DNA from: Streptomyces seoulensis
GTDB lineage: Bacteria; Actinomycetota; Actinomycetes; Streptomycetales; Streptomycetaceae
Assembly (NCBI RefSeq): GCF_004328625.1
Contig: NZ_CP032229.1
Location: 248,001-312,000 of the forward strand
Length of the DNA: 64,000 bases
Reading direction: 5' to 3'
Shown here: piece after piece, positions 53,161-62,096 of the stretch
How positions within the stretch are numbered: position 1 is the stretch's first letter
Layout of the letters: the number at the start of each line of letters is the position of its first letter
Program-made: the position numbers and the translations under genes
The notes under the pieces: model-generated
Databases searched by the model: none
Told to the model about the DNA's origin: nothing
The model's input: the letters and a program-made list of their open reading frames with translations, nothing else

Positions 53161-53778
53161 TCAGGACGCGATCAACGGGCGCAGGCGCCCCCTACCGAGG
53201 ACCTCGGCCGCAGTCACGGCGTTCCGTGCCAGCAGCGTCGCCAGCGAGGCGGCGACCAGGGCCCCAACGATCAGGCCAGCGATGATGTCGTGCGGATAGT
53301 GAGCGCCGACCCACACGCGCGAAGCCGCCATCGCCAGAGCACCGAAGGCGGCGATCACCCCGAGGCGTGCCGAGACGAACCACAGGGCGACCGCCGCCGC
53401 TGCGGCCAGCGCGGAGTGGTTGCTGGGGAACGACCAGTCACCGGGCGCCGGACAGGCCTCCAATGTCATCACGTGCAAGGACTGGCACGGCCGGTTCTCG
53501 TGCACCACCTGCTTGAGTGCGGTGCTGACCACGAACGCCACCACGGTCAGTACCGGGGCGGCCAAGGCCTTCACCGCCCGGACCGTGTCCTGGTGGCGGG
53601 CTTGCCACCAGCCGAGGAGCATCAGGACGGCGAACAAAGCGAGCCCGTACGTGGAGTAGCCGGAGATGAGGCTGTCCACCCAGGACGGTGTGTGGTGCGC
53701 GGCGTCGACCACGTCGAGGTAGGCGCCCCCGTCGATGCTCGAGCCGTCAAAAGGCTGCGCGCTGGTCACGGTGTACAT
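53161..53778 (-). CDS. PAP2-superfamily membrane phosphatase, copy 2
   Basis: A 205-residue protein, second gene of the DedA2-PAP2 pair; its ATG overlaps the DedA2 stop by one base. PAP2 motifs: KQVVHENRPCQSL, FPSNHSALAAA (PSNH) and SRVWVGAHYPHDIIAG. It lacks the long N-terminus of copy 1. Likely undecaprenyl pyrophosphate or lipid phosphatase facing outward. Confidence 0.88.
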   Translation of the reverse strand: MYTVTSAQPFDGSSIDGGAYLDVVDAAHHTPSWVDSLISGYSTYGLALFAVLMLLGWWQARHQDTVRAVKALAAPVLTVVAFVVSTALKQVVHENRPCQSLHVMTLEACPAPGDWSFPSNHSALAAAAAVALWFVSARLGVIAAFGALAMAASRVWVGAHYPHDIIAGLIVGALVAASLATLLARNAVTAAEVLGRGRLRPLIAS

Positions 53779-54188
53779 CACGCTGCTCCGTTCGCAGCGT
53801 ACGACCGCCGGGAGCGTACGAGCTCCAGCCCGACCGGAATGAGCGAGACGACAACGATGACAGCAATGATGGGCAGGAAGTAGCGGTCGACGTTGGGCAC
53901 CGACGCCCCCAGGCCGTATCCGGCCATTACCAGGCCGACAGTCGCCGTAGCGACGAGGACCCACCCGAGCGAAAGGCGTCCTGACGCGCCGGTCGAACCC
54001 GAGGCGCGCAGGAGCCCGGCGATGAAGAGCGGCGAATCGCCCGGCAGGAAGAACCCGATCAGCAGGCCGGCCTCGGCGAACATGGCGACAGCGATGCCGA
54101 GTGTGCCGAAGGCGGCGAGCAGCGACTGCGCGTCGACGAGGTTCACGGCTAGTTGAAGCGAGGGTACTGCCTGGTGCACGAGCGTCAT
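53778..54188 (-). CDS. Internally deleted DedA-family protein
   Basis: A 136-residue protein aligned end to end with the 222-residue DedA at 45361: the start (LAVNLVDAQSLLAAFGTLGIAV ... GFFLPGDSPLFIAGLL) and the end (GYGLGASVPNVDRYFLPIIAVIVVVSLIP) match closely, but about 85 residues between are missing, including the whole FAKAIVLARFIPVVRT helix with the conserved Arg residues. The frame is preserved. Probably non-functional as a lipid flippase, but still coupled to PAP2 copy 2 and preceded by the BlaI-type operator shared with blaI. Confidence 0.8.
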   Translation of the reverse strand: MTLVHQAVPSLQLAVNLVDAQSLLAAFGTLGIAVAMFAEAGLLIGFFLPGDSPLFIAGLLRASGSTGASGRLSLGWVLVATATVGLVMAGYGLGASVPNVDRYFLPIIAVIVVVSLIPVGLELVRSRRSYAANGAA

Positions 54189-54280
54189 CGGCGCTGGCCC
54201 CTTCGATAATGGCTGTCGGGTATACCGGATACGGACGAAACTGGAGCGCGGCGAGGACGCGGCAACGTTCCACGACTTGC

Positions 54281-54317
54281 GTCTACAAGGTAGTAGTCGG
54301 TCTACTTCACTGTAGAC
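54281..54317. promoter_or_regulatory. Tandem BlaI-type operators, site B
   Basis: GTCTAC-AAGGTA-GTAGTC (54281-54298, one mismatch) and GTCTAC-TTCACT-GTAGAC (54300-54317, perfect), again 19 bp centre to centre. Between DedA2 and blaI, ending 23 bp before the blaI ATG: expected for autoregulation and divergent control. Confidence 0.8.
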
Positions 54318-54340
54318 GATCAGTTGGAGGGGACGGTTCC

Positions 54341-54712
54341 ATGACTGACGCAGCGAGCGAGCGCAGGCCCGCCGGCGAGCTCGAGGCAAGCGTGCTGACA
54401 GCACTATGCGCCGCGACCGAGCCGCGCACGGCGGCCGAAGTGAGAGCCGCCATACCCCAAGAGCTGGCCCGCACCACGGTGGCGACTCTCCTCGCGCGGC
54501 TGCACGACAAGGGAGCGGTGGGGCGCACCCCGGGCCGGCGCGGCTTCCTGTACTTCGCGGTCGAGGACTCTCATAGCCTGACCGCGCAGCGCATGCACCG
54601 CGAGTTGAACCAGGATGACGACCGCAGCACGGTGCTCGCGCGATTCGTCAAAGGCCTCAGCCCGAGCGACGAGGCGGAGCTCAAGCGCCTATTGGAGGGA
54701 GGCAGCCGGTGA
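54341..54712 (+). CDS. BlaI/MecI/CopY-family repressor
   Basis: A 123-residue winged-helix repressor. ELEASVLTALCAATEPRTAAEVRAAI and TTVATLLARLHDKGAVGRTPGRRGFLYFAV are the DNA-binding part; the C-terminal helices (LARFVKGLSPSDEAELKRLL) give dimerisation. ATG 54341, preceded by GGAGGGGA. The GTGA overlap with the next gene couples it to an M56 protease, as in BlaI-BlaR1. Predicted to bind GTCTAC-N6-GTAGAC and be inactivated when the protease senses its signal. Confidence 0.9.
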   Translation: MTDAASERRPAGELEASVLTALCAATEPRTAAEVRAAIPQELARTTVATLLARLHDKGAVGRTPGRRGFLYFAVEDSHSLTAQRMHRELNQDDDRSTVLARFVKGLSPSDEAELKRLLEGGSR

Positions 54713-55650
54713 TCACGCTGCTGCTGGTTCCCCTTTTTCTCCCCTGGGCACTGCCGCCGCTGGCCCGGCGCACCGTGGAACGGGTCCGGCCGGAGATCGC
54801 CCTGTGGACGGTCACCTGCGCCACAGTCACCCTGGCCATCGGCGTGGTGGCGAGCCTCGGCCTCCTGCTGCTGCCACTGAGCCTCAAGCTTCCCCCCGCG
54901 GCCGCACTGGCGGAACTGGTCCGACCGCTCGCAGCGGGACCGCGACTACTGGTCCTCGGCGTCTCGGCGCTGGCAGGGGGGAGTCTCGCACTGGCCGGTT
55001 ACCAGGCGCTGCGGCAAGCCGCACTGGAGATGGCGCATCTGCGTGCCGCACGGAGGCGCGTCGCCGGAGTCCCGGACGCCGGAGGACTGTGCGTCCTGAG
55101 TGACCCCCGTCCGGACGCGTTCGCGCTGCCGGGCGGTCTGCGCCGGGCGGACCGAATCGTGGTGACCACCGGCATGCTGCGGGCACTGGATCCGGTGCAG
55201 CGTGAGGCACTGCTCGCGCATGAGCGGGCCCACCTCGCCGCGAAGCACCACCTCTTCCTGTCCGCCGCTCAGATCGCCGGCTGGTGCCACCCTGCCCTGG
55301 CCGCTGTCACCGCTCACATCTCTTTCGCCGCCGAGCGGGCGGCAGACGAAGCCGCCGCCAGTCGCTGCGGCGATCGCAACGTCACGGCGCACGCCGTGGG
55401 GCGCGCCGCCCTGGCCGCGAGTCGTTCCCGCAGCGCCACGGGAGCGCCGGCACTGGCCCCAGGCGCCACCACCGGCCCTGTGCCGGCCCGCGTCAAGGCC
55501 CTCCTCGCTCCGGCACCCGTTCGACGCATGGTTCCGGCCCTGCTGGCGATGGCTCTCGTCTGCTCGGCAGCCGGAGCATCGTCGACGGCCGGAGCAGTCT
55601 GGCTGCACCACGGCGTCGAGATCGCCCAAGGCGAGCGATCCTCCGACTGA
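54709..55650 (+). CDS. M56-family membrane metalloprotease (BlaR1-like without sensor domain)
   Basis: A 313-residue protein with N-terminal helices (LLLVPLFLPWALPPLA; VTLAIGVVASLGLLLLPLSL; LLVLGVSALAGGSLALAGY), the zinc motif HERAH (171-175), a following AAERAADEAA Glu segment, and a last helix near 275-295. It has no C-terminal penicillin-binding sensor domain, so the inducing signal is not a beta-lactam acylating this protein. It probably cleaves the BlaI-type repressor. Confidence 0.88.
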   Translation: MITLLLVPLFLPWALPPLARRTVERVRPEIALWTVTCATVTLAIGVVASLGLLLLPLSLKLPPAAALAELVRPLAAGPRLLVLGVSALAGGSLALAGYQALRQAALEMAHLRAARRRVAGVPDAGGLCVLSDPRPDAFALPGGLRRADRIVVTTGMLRALDPVQREALLAHERAHLAAKHHLFLSAAQIAGWCHPALAAVTAHISFAAERAADEAAASRCGDRNVTAHAVGRAALAASRSRSATGAPALAPGATTGPVPARVKALLAPAPVRRMVPALLAMALVCSAAGASSTAGAVWLHHGVEIAQGERSSD

Positions 55651-55698
55651 CACGCCCTCAGCCCTCCCCTGCCCAAGTAAGGACAGCCTTTCCTCACC

Positions 55699-55716
55699 GT
55701 CTACATTTATGTAGAC
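55699..55716. promoter_or_regulatory. BlaI-type operator, site C
   Basis: GTCTAC-ATTTAT-GTAGAC, perfect, 58 bp upstream of the efeO-like start. Single site, unlike A and B. Confidence 0.75.
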
Positions 55717-55773
55717 TCCGCTGCGGCCGGCAACCGTGCCCGTAACGTCGACTTTTGGCGAATTGAGGCACCC

Positions 55774-55910
55774 ATGTCCGCCAGATCCCGTGCGCTTCTC
55801 CTCAGCGCCGGCACTGCGGCAACCGTCGTTGTCTCCCAGTCGGGCTGCACGCAGAAGGCAACGAGCGACGACGGCGCGGTCAAGGTGACCGCTTCGGACT
55901 CGAAGTGCGG
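55774..55910 (+). pseudogene. efeO: 5' fragment of an EfeO-like lipoprotein gene
   Basis: ATG 55774. Signal peptide RALLLSAGTAATVVVSQSGC with a lipobox, then KVTASDSKC, the start of the cupredoxin-like EfeO domain of the EfeUOB ferrous iron system. After about 46 codons the sequence jumps into efeB in another frame, so the protein would end at 56001 with a nonsense tail. The bulk of efeO is deleted. Confidence 0.75.
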
Positions 55911-56834
55911 GTCGGTGACGGCGCGTACGGAGGCATTCCGGAGGCGCCGCCCGACGACACCGGCTAGGCACTCGGCCTCCCGCCGTCCCGTCTCACGCTG
56001 ACCATCGGCTTCGGCCCCTCCCTGTTCGACCACCGGTTGACCGGCCGGCGGCCGGACGCGCCGGCCGAGCTGCCGCGGTTCCCCGGGGACAACCTCGATC
56101 CGGCTCGCAGCGGCGGTGATCTGTGCGTACAGGCGTGCGCTGACGACCCGCAGGTGGCCGTGCACGCCATCCGCAACCTGGCCCGGATCGGGTTCGGCAC
56201 CGTCGCCGTGCGCTGGTCCCAGCTCGGCTTCGGGAAGACCTCCTCCACCACCCCCGACGCGCAGACCCCGCGCAACCTGTTCGGTTTCAAGGACGGCACC
56301 CGCAATATCTCTGGCACCGACACCACCGCCCTCGACCAGCACGTCTGGGTCGCGGAGCGAGACGGCACCGCCTGGATGGCGGCAGACTCCTACCTGGTGG
56401 CTCGCCGGATCCGGATGAACATCGAGACCTGGGACCGCACTTCGCCCCAGGAGCAGGAGGACGTCTTCGGCCGCGACAAACGCGATGGTGCCCCGGTCGG
56501 CAAGGCCAAGGAACATGACGAGCCGTTCCTGAAGGCCATGAAGCCAGACTCACACGTCAAGCTCGCGCATCCCGATTCCAACCGCGGTGCGACCATCCTG
56601 CGGCGCGGCTACTCCTTCACCGACGGAACCGACGGCCTCGGCCGCCTGGAAGCCGGCCTCTTCTTCCTCGCCTACCAGCGTGATCCGCGCACCGGCTTCC
56701 TTCCCGTCCAGGCCAGCCTGGCTCGCTCCGACGCGCTCAACGAGTACATCCAACACGTGGGTTCGGCCCTGTTCGCCGTCCCGCCGGGCGTCCGGGACAC
56801 GGACGACTGGTGGGGCCGGGGGCTGTTCACCTGA
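55911..56834 (+). pseudogene. efeB: DyP-type peroxidase gene lacking its 5' part, with an amber codon
   Basis: From GDGAYGG onward this is EfeB, the heme peroxidase of the Efe system: LPPSRLTLTIGFGPSLFD, RSGGDLCVQACADDPQVAVH, the GxxDG motif FGFKDGTRN and the heme-ligand region HPDSNRGATILRRGYSF are all present to the normal end at 56834. The N-terminal third, including the Tat signal, is gone, and TAG at 55965-55967 replaces what is probably Glu/Thr before ALGLPP. A TTG at 56037 could start a shortened protein but it would lack the export signal. Confidence 0.85.
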
Positions 56835-56877
56835 CATTCCACGGCACCCACCGCTTCAACCGGAGAAAGGAACCGGC

Positions 56878-57615
56878 GTGTTCGGCAATTACCTGATCGG
56901 ACTGCGCGAGGGCCTGTAGGCGAGCCTCGTCGTCTGCATCCTCATCGCCTACCTCGTCAAGACCGGCAACCGGAGCCGGCTCGCGCCGGTGTGGACCGGC
57001 GTGGCCATCGCGGTCACCTGGATGGTGTTCTGGATGCGCCGCACCGCACGCCACCTCAAGAGCGAACTGCAGGACAGGCTCGACGCCGCGCTCGCACTCG
57101 GCACCGGCGCCCTGGTCATCACCTCGTTCTTCGCCGTCGGCCGCGAGGGACTCGAAACGTCCCTGTTCATCTGGACCGCCGTGCAGGCCAGCGGCGACGG
57201 GGTCCGCCCGCTTGTCGGGGCCCTGCTCGGTCTGGCCACGTCGGTGGTGCTGGGCTGGCTGTTCTACAAGGGCACCCTGCGCATCAACCTGGCCAAGTTC
57301 TTCCGCTGGACCGGCGCCATGCTCGTCCTCGTCGCCGCGGGCGTTCTTGCCTACGGCATCCATGACCTGCAGGAAGGAGACCTGCTTCCCGGTCTCCGTA
57401 GCCTCGCCTTCGACATCAGCGGCACGATCCCGCCCGAATCCTGGTACGGCACCCTGCTGAAGGGCGTCTTCAACTTCCAGCCCGACCCGACCGTTCTCCA
57501 GGTCATCGTGTGGCTGCTGTACCTCGTCCCGGTGATGATCCTCTTCCTCGTCCCCGAGCGCACGCGCACCGCTACCCAACGCCGGCAACCGGTGGGCCGG
57601 CCGAGCACGGAGTAG
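56878..57615 (+). pseudogene. efeU: EfeU/FTR1-type iron permease gene with amber codon and internal deletion
   Basis: GTG 56878 after GGAGAAAGG starts MFGNYLIGLREGL and then hits TAG (56917-56919) at the Glu of the first REGLE motif, a proposed iron ligand. Reading on in frame gives ASLVVCILIAYLVKTGN, then a deletion of roughly 40 residues, TWMVFWMRRTARHLK, the second REGLE (GREGLETSLFIWTAVQ) and a normal C-terminus. Two lesions make the permease dead. It completes the broken efeO-efeB-efeU order. Confidence 0.85.
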
Positions 57616-58071
57616 ATGGAGCGTCGGCCCGAGAGGGGCATCATGTCCGAGTGCCGAAGGGGTAACGCCGAGTCGGTACAGGGCCGCCGTGGCGGTCAGC
57701 CAGTCGGCGGCTTCGGCATCGGTCATCAGCGGCACCTGAGCCGGGTGGGCGGCGCCGTCCTGGACGACATGGACGCAGCCCGGGAGCGGGCTGCTCTTCG
57801 GGGCAGGGTCGACTATTGGGGCGAACCGCTGCCACATGCCGGCGCTGACCCGGGCGAGGATGACGGTGGAGAACTGCTCGCGGGCGCCGGAGAACCGCGC
57901 GGGCATGCCCGGTGAGCTGCGGGGCGATCTGCCCGTAGTCACGGGGGCGAGGTCCGGGTCCTTCCACGCGAGGACGGCGGTGACGAGTGCCTCGTACGAG
58001 GTGCGGTCCGGGAGGAGTTCGACCTCGGCCAGGCCGTCGGGGTCGTGGAGCACGACGTAGGTGTCGCTCAT
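57616..58071 (-). CDS. Unknown protein, 3'-truncated
   Basis: ATG 58071 opens a frame that looks coding to about 57630 (MSDTYVVLHDPDGLAEVELL ... FSTVILARVSAGMWQRFAPI ... DAEAADWLTATAALYRLGV). It then runs antisense through the efeU relic to a stop at 56827, which is unlikely to be natural. I take the gene as cut at its 3' end when the efe fragment was joined. Family not recognised. Confidence 0.45.
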
Positions 58072-58107
58072 CGGGTGCCTGCCGCGTCGTGGTCCTGGCC
58101 GAGTTGA

Positions 58108-58150
58108 GCGCCCTGCGTGCCCCGGCGGCGAGCCGGGGCACGCAGGGCGC
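58108..58150. terminator. Perfect 19-bp hairpin after SGNH hydrolase gene
   Basis: Arms 58108-58126 and 58132-58150 with loop GGCGA, 27 bp beyond the stop of the minus-strand hydrolase. Strong GC-rich terminator. Confidence 0.85.
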
Positions 58151-58176
58151 GTGGTGATACGGAGGGCGGCGAGGAA

Positions 58177-60963
58177 CTACGTGTGAGGGTGTGCGGTGGG
58201 CACCGAGCTGGGGGAGGTGGTCGGGGCGTTGCGTAGCCGGGCGAGATCCTGGCCGACGTCCGGAGCGGAGGCGTCGCCCGTTCGGGCAGCCTTACGGAAG
58301 GCGTCGCTCGTGCCCGTGCCGGGGGCGCCGGTACTGCCGCCCCCGGTGCCCGGCGGCTCCGGCACGAAGACCGTGTCGGAGCGCGGCGATTCCATCTGCC
58401 CGTTGACCGCCGTCACCGCGAACTCAAAGTTCCAGTTGCCGGGGAAGAGGAAGGCTATGCCCCGCCCGGGGGTGTCCGAGATGGTCTCGTCGGACAGCCA
58501 GGGATTGCTCGTCGTGCGCTTGTGGTACCAGACGCGGTATCCGGCGGCCTGCGGGGAACCGCTCCAGTCGAGCTGGACCGTCGTGGCGTCCACGGACTTG
58601 ATGCGCAGGTCCGTCGGAACCGGCGGTGTCCGGGCGCCGATGGTGACGGGCCGGGCGATGGCGGGCATGCCACCGCCCACCGTGTTCCAGGTGGCCACCG
58701 CGACCACATAGTGGTGCCCCGTGGTCAGCCCGCCGATGTGCGCCGAGGTGCCGCGTACCGCCGTGCTCTGCAGGACGGCGCCCGGCGTGTCCTTGTCCAG
58801 GGTGATGATCTCGTAGCGGTCCACGCTGTCGCTGTACGGCCCCGCCGCCGGTTCCCAGGTGACGTCCACACCGTCCATGGTGGGGTGGGTGAGGATCTCC
58901 GTGGGTGGCGCCGCGGTGTGCGGGTGGGCGGTGGCCCGGACGAGGGGGGACCACGCCGAGGTGCCGTCGCCCGCGTCGTCGACGCGGACGGAGTACTCCC
59001 ATTCCCAGCCGTCCTGGGTCCAGGTCGTGTCGTAGCGGTTCGCCTGAACCGGTGTCTCGGTCCACGCGGTGGCGCCCACCAGCCGGGAGCGGACCGTGTA
59101 GCCGCGCGCGCCGTACACCCGGTCCCAGGTGACCGTGACACCCAGGTCACTGGAGACGGCCCGGACGTTCGCCGCGATGCCCGACGGGCGATCCGGTACC
59201 GAGGGGGGCACGTCGGGGACGATCTGGCCGATGCCGTACCGGTCGTGGAGGGTGGTCTCGAAGGCGTGCGCGATCTGGAACTCGCCGAGCGCGTTGGGGT
59301 GCAGCCCGTCGTAGCCGGCGGGGCAGGCGTCACGGGCGCAGGTGTAGTTCCCCGACCAGTCCACGAGCTGGACCGGGGAGACGGGGGTGCTCCACAACGG
59401 GATGGCGTCGCGCAGCATCAGGTCGTATTGGGTGGTGCTGAGCGGCAGGTCGTCCCGGCCGCCGATGTACGTGCGCTGGGGGACGTCCGCGACTGCGAAC
59501 TTCACGTCGGGACGGGCGACCCGGGCCTCGTCCACGAACGTCTTCATGCTGTCGAGCGTGCCCTGCGCACCGCTCACGAACCAGCCCATGTCGTTGAAGC
59601 CGAGGCCGACGAGGATCATGTCGGGCTTGTACTGCGCCACGATGCCCCGGATCAGTTTCTTGTCCTGCATCGCCTGACGGCCCCAGACCCCGAAGTGGTC
59701 GCTGTCGAAGGCCGGGTCGACGCCCGCCGCGTAGCCGCCGGAGGTGTCCGGGTTGTCCAGGGAGGCGCCGGGGACCTCGTCCTGCAGAGCGGGCCGCGCC
59801 GGAGGCTGCGGCTGGGCCTGCGCCTTGGTCCCCTTGTACGGCCCGACGAAGTCGACGTCGATGCGCTGGTCGTGGAACCACTTCCACAGGCGGTAGCGCC
59901 AGGTCCAGTCACCCTCGTACCCCTGCGTCATCGAGTCGCCGACGACCATGACCCGCAAGGGCGCGTCGGTTCCTCCGACGCCCCGCTGGAGGTCGTTCAG
60001 GCGGCGTAGCAGGGCCGGCACCATGTCGTTCAGGCGGTCACTTATGTACGTCAAGGGGTTGCCGAGGTTGCCGATCTTGGCGGCGAAGCCGCGCAGGCTG
60101 AGCTGGAGCCCGGTGACGAAGGTGCCGGCGGCGTCGCTCGCCCACTTGACCAGGTAGCCCGAAGCGGCACCCGACACCGCGCCCCAGAAGGCGGCGCCGA
60201 GCAGGGCGCCCCAGGTGTCCGGGTCCCCGAAGGACGCGTGGTCGAAAGCCGCGTTCATCGCTTCGGTGACGAACGCGCCGGTCGCGCCTCCCACGCCCAG
60301 GCAGACGGGGGCGGCGAGCGGAGCCCCGGGAGCCGTCAGGGCGAGGCAGATGGCGCTCGCCCCGATACTCACGGCCCAGCCGACCCCGTTCGCGATGAAC
60401 TTCTGCCACCACGTGGCGCTCGTGCCGACCTCTGCGGTCGGCAGGACGAGAACGATGCTGTCGCCCGTGGCCGTGATCCGGCCGTCGTAGTCACCGGCGT
60501 CGGTCGCCGGGTAGAGCCCTACCGCGTTGTCCCGCGCGTGGTCGTAGAGCGCTTGGGCGAGGGTGTGTCCGGAAGTCTGGTCGGTCTGGACGGCTGCGAC
60601 CGCGTCCTGGGCCAGGGCGCGGGTCTCGTCGCGGCGCTCGGGCACGTTGTAGTCGAAGGCGACGACGAGGTCGCTGTCGCTGTGGGCGAGCGTGCGCAGT
60701 GAACCCGCGTCTCCGGCGCAGCCCATGCGGATACTCATGGCCGGGGCGCCGGCCGTGACCTCGAACGAGGTGGCGTGCGCCGCGCACGCCGCGCCAGAGT
60801 CCTGTTCCCGCGCGGTGGCCGCCGCCGCAGGACCCGCGCTGAGCGCGGAACCGGTCACCACCATGGCCAGAGTAAGCAGCAGTACCACCAGGCGATCGGC
60901 GAGAGCACGGCGCGGGCCGACCCCGCGCCGGGCTCTCGCCACCGATCTGTGTAACGCACGCAT
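58177..60963 (-). CDS. Secreted SGNH/GDSL hydrolase with fibronectin type III-like repeats
   Basis: A 928-residue exported protein. A long signal peptide (ADRLVVLLLTLAMVVTGSALSAGPAAAA) leads into a roughly 300-residue region with Gly/Ala-rich hydrophobic helices (VSIGASAICLALTAPGAPLAAPVCLG). Then comes the SGNH domain: block I VMVVGDSMTQGYEG, block III VGLGFNDMG, and block V DGLHPNALGE with the Asp/His pair. At least two fibronectin III-like domains follow (VTVTWDRVYGARGYTVRSRL; TVQLDWSGSPQAAGYRVWYH), then a Gly/Ser/Thr tail. It should be a carbohydrate esterase or lipase acting outside. ATG 60963; monocistronic, with a strong terminator. The hydrophobic middle region is unusual for this family. 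Confidence 0.85.
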   Translation of the reverse strand: MRALHRSVARARRGVGPRRALADRLVVLLLTLAMVVTGSALSAGPAAAATAREQDSGAACAAHATSFEVTAGAPAMSIRMGCAGDAGSLRTLAHSDSDLVVAFDYNVPERRDETRALAQDAVAAVQTDQTSGHTLAQALYDHARDNAVGLYPATDAGDYDGRITATGDSIVLVLPTAEVGTSATWWQKFIANGVGWAVSIGASAICLALTAPGAPLAAPVCLGVGGATGAFVTEAMNAAFDHASFGDPDTWGALLGAAFWGAVSGAASGYLVKWASDAAGTFVTGLQLSLRGFAAKIGNLGNPLTYISDRLNDMVPALLRRLNDLQRGVGGTDAPLRVMVVGDSMTQGYEGDWTWRYRLWKWFHDQRIDVDFVGPYKGTKAQAQPQPPARPALQDEVPGASLDNPDTSGGYAAGVDPAFDSDHFGVWGRQAMQDKKLIRGIVAQYKPDMILVGLGFNDMGWFVSGAQGTLDSMKTFVDEARVARPDVKFAVADVPQRTYIGGRDDLPLSTTQYDLMLRDAIPLWSTPVSPVQLVDWSGNYTCARDACPAGYDGLHPNALGEFQIAHAFETTLHDRYGIGQIVPDVPPSVPDRPSGIAANVRAVSSDLGVTVTWDRVYGARGYTVRSRLVGATAWTETPVQANRYDTTWTQDGWEWEYSVRVDDAGDGTSAWSPLVRATAHPHTAAPPTEILTHPTMDGVDVTWEPAAGPYSDSVDRYEIITLDKDTPGAVLQSTAVRGTSAHIGGLTTGHHYVVAVATWNTVGGGMPAIARPVTIGARTPPVPTDLRIKSVDATTVQLDWSGSPQAAGYRVWYHKRTTSNPWLSDETISDTPGRGIAFLFPGNWNFEFAVTAVNGQMESPRSDTVFVPEPPGTGGGSTGAPGTGTSDAFRKAARTGDASAPDVGQDLARLRNAPTTSPSSVPTAHPHT

Positions 60964-61220
60964 CGTGAACCGTGTTTCCTTCCGGATCGTCAAGAGCTGG
61001 CGCCGCCGGGGCAAACGCATGGCGGAGGCGCGCAACGGGACACACCTTGCGCGCACCACCGGCCCCTCAGGGGAGAGACTCCGGGCTCCTTCATGGCCAC
61101 CGGTCTCCGCACGCACCCGCCCTGCGCCGCAGTACAGAGAACGCATCGCCCGGCGTCGTGATCATCATCGCTCCTCGGAGCGCACACCGGAACACTCACG
61201 TGAAGAAAACACGAACTCTG

Positions 61221-61342
61221 TCAGCGGAGCAGGCGCTTGCCGAACGCGTTCTTTCCTGCCGGGGTGACGGCGGTCACGTGGTGTTCGCCCTTGCCGGCGT
61301 CCAGGCCGAGGAAGACGTCGATGTCGCCGGTGTCGATCACGT
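61221..61342 (-). mobile_element. IS110-family transposase N-terminal scrap
   Basis: The minus strand reads VIDTGDIDVFLGLDAGKGEH then HVTAVTPAGKNAFGKRL followed by a stop, the start of the DEDD catalytic domain of IS110-type transposases. No other part remains. Confidence 0.65.
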
Positions 61343-62027
61343 GCAGGCCCCTCCATCACGCTTTCGTTCGGCCTTGCCTCAGCATCGAGCTGACACATCC
61401 ACGTTACGGAGAGCTCCTTCGGCCTCGGGTGAACCCGGTGCTCAAGCCCTTCATCAGCGGTCCGTCGATGCCTCCGGGTCCGGTGACACCCCCCGGATCA
61501 TGAATAACAGGAGACGGAAGCCATGCCGGCCCTGGAGGCCGGAGGCCCCATTGCGGAGCCACGAAAGATGTGGCGGGGGGCAGCAGGTGGCTGCCGTTCG
61601 GGAGCGGCGGGCGGCGGCCGGGATGCGGGGTCGGCCAGTGACCAGCGGGGGGGTAGAAGCGGTGGCAGGCATGAGGCCGCGCAGCGTGTTCGCTCGCTGA
61701 TGTCCACCCAGTATGTGGCGAGCACGGTGTCCACGGTCTGCTGATCCAGGACCGGCTCGCGGTGGCGGCCACCTTGCGGTAGACCCACGCGAATCGGCGG
61801 CTACGTAAACGCCCCGCCGGCCTTGCTGTAGCAGCCGGTGTGCCGACCGGACACGCCCCGTCCGGCGCCGTGGTCGGGGGTCGCGACCGGCGTGGTCGGC
61901 CTCATGGTCGGCCCCGACCACGGTGGTCCGGCCCTGTCTGGAGCGGCACCCGGGCGGGTGATTTTCCTTCGCGTACGCGGGCGCAGTCCTAGCGGTGTGC
62001 GTCCAACTTGCCTAGTTCCAGGAAATA

Positions 62028-62062
62028 TTGACAGCTTTTCATGTGTTCTGTCATGTTCTGTC
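62028..62062 (+). promoter_or_regulatory. Promoter with GTTCTGTC direct repeat
   Basis: A consensus -35 TTGACA (62028-62033) and CATGTT (62052-62057) at 18 bp. GTTCTGTC occurs twice, at 62045-62052 and 62055-62062, a 10-bp period overlapping the -10 box; a likely repressor site. Confidence 0.55.
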
Positions 62063-62096
62063 CGCCGCTTCCGGCGAACGAGCGAGAGGTGATCTC

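Larger units (their letters stand above)
60964..62096. other. Gene-poor stretch with IS relic
   Basis: Over 1 kb without a supported gene. It contains an IS110 transposase scrap (61221-61342) and, near its right end, the promoter for the gene at 62097. Frames in 61400-61920 lack family resemblance. Confidence 0.45.

Noticed and set aside
55965..56919. Amber codons read as an amino acid (recoding or pyrrolysine)
   Set aside because: The same locus has large deletions and a fusion, so decay is simpler; no tRNA or recoding element is seen.
56827..57615. Continuation of the minus-strand frame from 58071 through efeU
   Set aside because: The sense strand carries clear EfeU homology; the extension is the lack of a stop after truncation and not a real C-terminus.
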